Part shown: piece by piece, positions 5,689 through 7,044 of the stretch
Position numbering within the stretch: position 1 is the stretch's first letter
Layout of the letters: the number at the start of each line of letters is the position of its first letter
Assembly (NCBI GenBank): GCA_964436465.1
Contig: CAYTCV010000095.1
Coordinates: 1 to 7,044, forward strand
Direction: 5' to 3'
DNA: 7,044 nt
Source of the DNA: RBG-13-66-14 sp964436465
GTDB lineage: Bacteria; RBG-13-66-14
Translations under genes and position numbers: made by a program
Notes under the pieces: model-generated
What the model saw: the letters and a program-made list of their open reading frames with translations, nothing else
Database searches by the model: none
Told to the model about the DNA's origin: nothing

Positions 5689-6381
5689 CTAATCCCCCAA
5701 AATGTCCAGCGCCCGGGCCGCGGCCCGTGCCTCCGCCAGGCGCCGCGAACCGGCCTCGCCCTCGCCCTTCACCTCTCCGTCCACTATGACCCGCGCCCGG
5801 TAGCACCGCTCGTGGTCCGGCCCGCTCACCTCCCACTCGTAGCTCGGCGGGTCGAAGCTCCGCCGGTGACAGAGCTCCTGCAGCTTCCCCTTGGGGTTGT
5901 CCGTGGTCAGCACGTCGTCCTCGGTCACGCCTAAAAGTATCCGGCGGATGAATTCGGCCACCACGGTGTAGCCGTGCTCGAGGAAAATCGCGCCCACCAG
6001 CGCCTCGAAGAGGTCCTCGAGCAGGTTGCTCCGCTCGGCGCCCCCCGACTGCTCCTCCCCCTTGCCCAGCCGGACGAACTCCCCGAGCCCCAACTCCCGC
6101 CCCAACCGGGCGAGGTTCTCTCCCTTGACGTGGGAGGCCCGCTCCTCGGTGAGGTCCCCCTCATTGCCCCCGGGCAGGCTCTCGTACAACTCCCGGGCCA
6201 CCACCAGGTCTATTACCGCGTCGCCGAGGAACTCCAGCCGCTGGTAATCGCGCGTGTACTCCGGGTTCTCGTTGCGCCAGGAGGAATGGGTGAACGCCTC
6301 GGCCAACAGGTCGGTCCGGCGGAGCTCCAGGCCCGAAAGCTTCTGCACCCTCCGCCTCAGCTCGGTGAACTCAAGGTCCAT
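5689..6381 (-). CDS. rnc: Ribonuclease III
   Basis: This is a 230-residue double-strand-specific endoribonuclease, the usual length for bacterial RNase III, which cuts rRNA precursors and structured mRNAs. The signature YQRLEFLGDAV lies at 46-56, with catalytic E50 and D54. The second half of the active site, LLEDLFEALVGAIFLE at 120-135, supplies D123 and E126, equivalent to D114 and E117 of E. coli. A double-stranded-RNA-binding domain covers about 162-228, starting NPKGKLQELC and ending in the alanine/arginine-rich helix EARAAARALDIL. ATG 6381 was chosen because GGGAG sits five bases upstream and the protein then starts just before the first family helix. The open frame runs on to 6456, but that extension is translated rnpA sequence and has no family match. 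The start overlaps the end of rnpA by 11 bp. Position after rnpA is unusual; rnc more often neighbours era or the acpP/fabF genes. Confidence 0.95.
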   Translation of the reverse strand: MDLEFTELRRRVQKLSGLELRRTDLLAEAFTHSSWRNENPEYTRDYQRLEFLGDAVIDLVVARELYESLPGGNEGDLTEERASHVKGENLARLGRELGLGEFVRLGKGEEQSGGAERSNLLEDLFEALVGAIFLEHGYTVVAEFIRRILLGVTEDDVLTTDNPKGKLQELCHRRSFDPPSYEWEVSGPDHERCYRARVIVDGEVKGEGEAGSRRLAEARAAARALDILGD

Positions 6382-6733
6382 CTTCACTCCCGAAAAGACC
6401 GGCCCGGTCCCACAGCTCCAGCGCCAGGCGGCGCAGCTCGTTCCCGGGCAATTCACCCGCCCCCGGTCCGGCCACCAGCGCCAGATGGGCGGGGCTTGTA
6501 ATCAAATGCCGATTGAGGCGGAACAGCTCGCGCAGTCGCCGGCGGACGCGGTTGCGCACCACCGCGTTCCCCACCTTGCGCCCCGTCACCGTCGCGTAGC
6601 GCACCCCCTCGACCCCCTCCGTCAGCCAGACGAGGCGGAGCGGGCCCGACGCGAGGCGCCTCCCCGACCGGAACAGCCGCCGGAAATCCCGGGCGGAGGT
6701 CAGCCTCGACGAGCGCGGGTTCGGGTGGCGCAT
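6371..6733 (-). CDS. rnpA: Ribonuclease P protein component
   Basis: This is a 120-residue basic protein that binds the RNase P RNA (rnpB, not in the window) and helps cleave 5' leaders from tRNA precursors. The family signature is clear: GRKVGNAVVRNRVRRRLRE at 51-69, the RNR motif that contacts the RNA. It is preceded by the conserved start LTSARDFRRLFRSGRR (11-26) and followed by the LALVAGPGAGEL strand and loop (84-95). ATG 6733 gives the usual family length. An in-frame TTG at 6751 would add six residues with no better ribosome binding site. There is no convincing Shine-Dalgarno upstream of 6733; a -10-like TACAAT instead lies directly before it. The gene follows rpmH after 87 bp, the standard order, and its end overlaps rnc. 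Confidence 0.93.
   Translation of the reverse strand: MRHPNPRSSRLTSARDFRRLFRSGRRLASGPLRLVWLTEGVEGVRYATVTGRKVGNAVVRNRVRRRLRELFRLNRHLITSPAHLALVAGPGAGELPGNELRRLALELWDRAGLFGSEDGP
6382..6391 (-). promoter_or_regulatory. Ribosome binding site of rnc inside rnpA
   Basis: On the minus strand GGGAG (6391-6387) is followed by TGAAG and ATG 6381. The site lies within the last codons of rnpA, and the rnpA stop follows 11 bp into rnc. This is typical of translational coupling and decides the rnc start. Confidence 0.75.
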
Positions 6734-6739
6734 CGGTCC

Positions 6740-6769
6740 ATTGTAACCCAAAAGGGGCGGATATGAAAA
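6740..6769 (-). promoter_or_regulatory. Possible internal promoter immediately upstream of rnpA
   Basis: On the minus strand TACAAT (6745-6740, five of six -10 bases) is preceded at 18 bp by TTTTCA (6769-6764, four of six -35 bases). The predicted start point would fall at or next to the A of ATG 6733, giving a leaderless or nearly leaderless rnpA message. The weak -35 box overlaps the T-run of the putative rpmH terminator. It could be chance. Confidence 0.3.
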
Positions 6770-6787
6770 AGGCCCCTCGCGGGAACC
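6766..6787 (-). terminator. Possible weak terminator or attenuator between rpmH and rnpA
   Basis: On the minus strand GGTTCCC (6787-6781), loop GCGA and GGGGCC (6776-6771) form an imperfect hairpin with one bulge, followed by TTTTT (6770-6766). The stem is short, so termination would be partial. That would suit the need for much more L34 than RNase P protein, but the assignment rests on the hairpin and T-run alone. Confidence 0.4.
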
Positions 6788-6820
6788 TATCGCGTCGGAC
6801 GGCGGATTTTTAGCGGTAAA

Positions 6821-6955
6821 TCAATGGGTGAGCCGTTTGCGGCCCCGGGCGCGGCGACGGGCGATGACCAGGCGGCCGCCCTTGGTGCGCATACGCTTGC
6901 GGAAACCGTGGTCTCGTGACCGCTTGATTCGGCTGGGCTGGTAGGTGCGTTTCAT
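6821..6955 (-). CDS. rpmH: 50S ribosomal protein L34
   Basis: This is a complete 44-residue, extremely basic large-subunit ribosomal protein. It starts MKRTYQPSRIKRSRDHGFRK and ends ARRRARGRKRLTH, matching the L34 pattern MKRT(F/Y)QPS...HGFR.RM.TK.GR.VI.RRR.KGR.RL along its whole length, which is normal for the family (44-47 residues). ATG 6955 has GGGGAG five bases upstream and a sigma70-type promoter before that. It is first in the minus-strand run with rnpA and rnc. In many bacteria dnaA lies just upstream of rpmH; the window ends 89 bp upstream of the start codon, too soon to tell. Confidence 0.97.
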   Translation of the reverse strand: MKRTYQPSRIKRSRDHGFRKRMRTKGGRLVIARRRARGRKRLTH

Positions 6956-6966
6956 GCGTGCTCCCC
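6956..6966 (-). promoter_or_regulatory. Ribosome binding site of rpmH
   Basis: On the minus strand GGGGAG (6966-6961) is followed by CACGC and ATG 6955. This is a strong Shine-Dalgarno sequence at good spacing, as expected for a ribosomal protein gene. Confidence 0.8.
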
Positions 6967-6988
6967 GAAAAATTTCCCGCGGGCGCAA

Positions 6989-7018
6989 AGGTTAACCCAG
7001 ACCGGTGCGGTTTGTCAA
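6989..7018 (-). promoter_or_regulatory. Promoter of rpmH-rnpA-rnc
   Basis: On the minus strand a perfect -35 box TTGACA (7018-7013) is followed after 18 bp by TAACCT (6994-6989), which matches three of six -10 bases, including the key first TA and last T. Transcription would start near 6982, leaving a leader of about 27 nt before the rpmH ATG. The perfect -35 at the right distance makes it likely despite the poor -10. Confidence 0.65.
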
Positions 7019-7044
7019 CCCGATTCGTGCGGACCGCCGGGCCT

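Noticed and set aside
6382..6456. A longer rnc beginning at 6456
   Set aside because: The extra 25 residues are read from rnpA in another frame, do not resemble RNase III, and ATG 6381 has a good Shine-Dalgarno sequence.
5974..6501. A 175-codon plus-strand frame opposite rnc
   Set aside because: It is antisense to the catalytic half of RNase III and has no signal of its own.
6967..7044. Replication origin or dnaA box upstream of rpmH
   Set aside because: rpmH often lies near dnaA/oriC, but no TTATNCACA-like box or AT-rich unwinding stretch is visible in the 78 bp available.

Overview
The window looks like part of a chromosome from a high-GC (about two thirds G+C by eye), diderm, probably anaerobic bacterium. 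A TamB-family envelope protein implies an outer membrane, and an RnfB-type iron-sulfur protein implies ferredoxin-linked electron transfer. No rRNA or other strong taxonomic marker is present, so I do not name a phylum. A run of ten Ns (307-316) marks a scaffold gap, so this is probably a draft or metagenome assembly.

Layout. Bases 1-495 hold no credible gene. They hold a dense cluster of short palindromic elements: at least seven GC-rich hairpins of one family (type A) and one hairpin of a second family (type B). A 1304-residue TamB-like protein fills 496-4410 on the minus strand. A 163-bp divergent gap separates it from rnfB (4574-5416, plus strand), which has a near-consensus sigma70-type promoter and its own intrinsic terminator, and so appears monocistronic. 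The convergent gap 5417-5688 holds the rnfB terminator, two tandem type B elements and a type A hairpin that is well placed to terminate the gene run arriving from the right. That run, on the minus strand, is rpmH (44 aa L34), rnpA (RNase P protein) and rnc (RNase III). It has a TTGACA promoter upstream of rpmH and an 11-bp rnpA/rnc overlap.

How the genes relate. rpmH-rnpA is the classic conserved pair. In many bacteria it is followed by yidD/yidC; here rnc follows, so the two RNA-processing enzymes RNase P protein and RNase III are apparently translationally coupled. TamB and RnfB both sit in the inner membrane but share no known pathway, and their divergent placement is probably incidental. 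The RnfB stands apart from rnfA/C/D/E/G, and its C-terminal ferredoxin-like module appears to keep only one of the two usual clusters.

The signals not explained by ordinary genes are the two palindromic repeat families. The type A family keeps a constant GGCGG/CCGCC outer stem while the inner stem bases differ from copy to copy yet still pair. No complete undescribed multi-gene system is visible.
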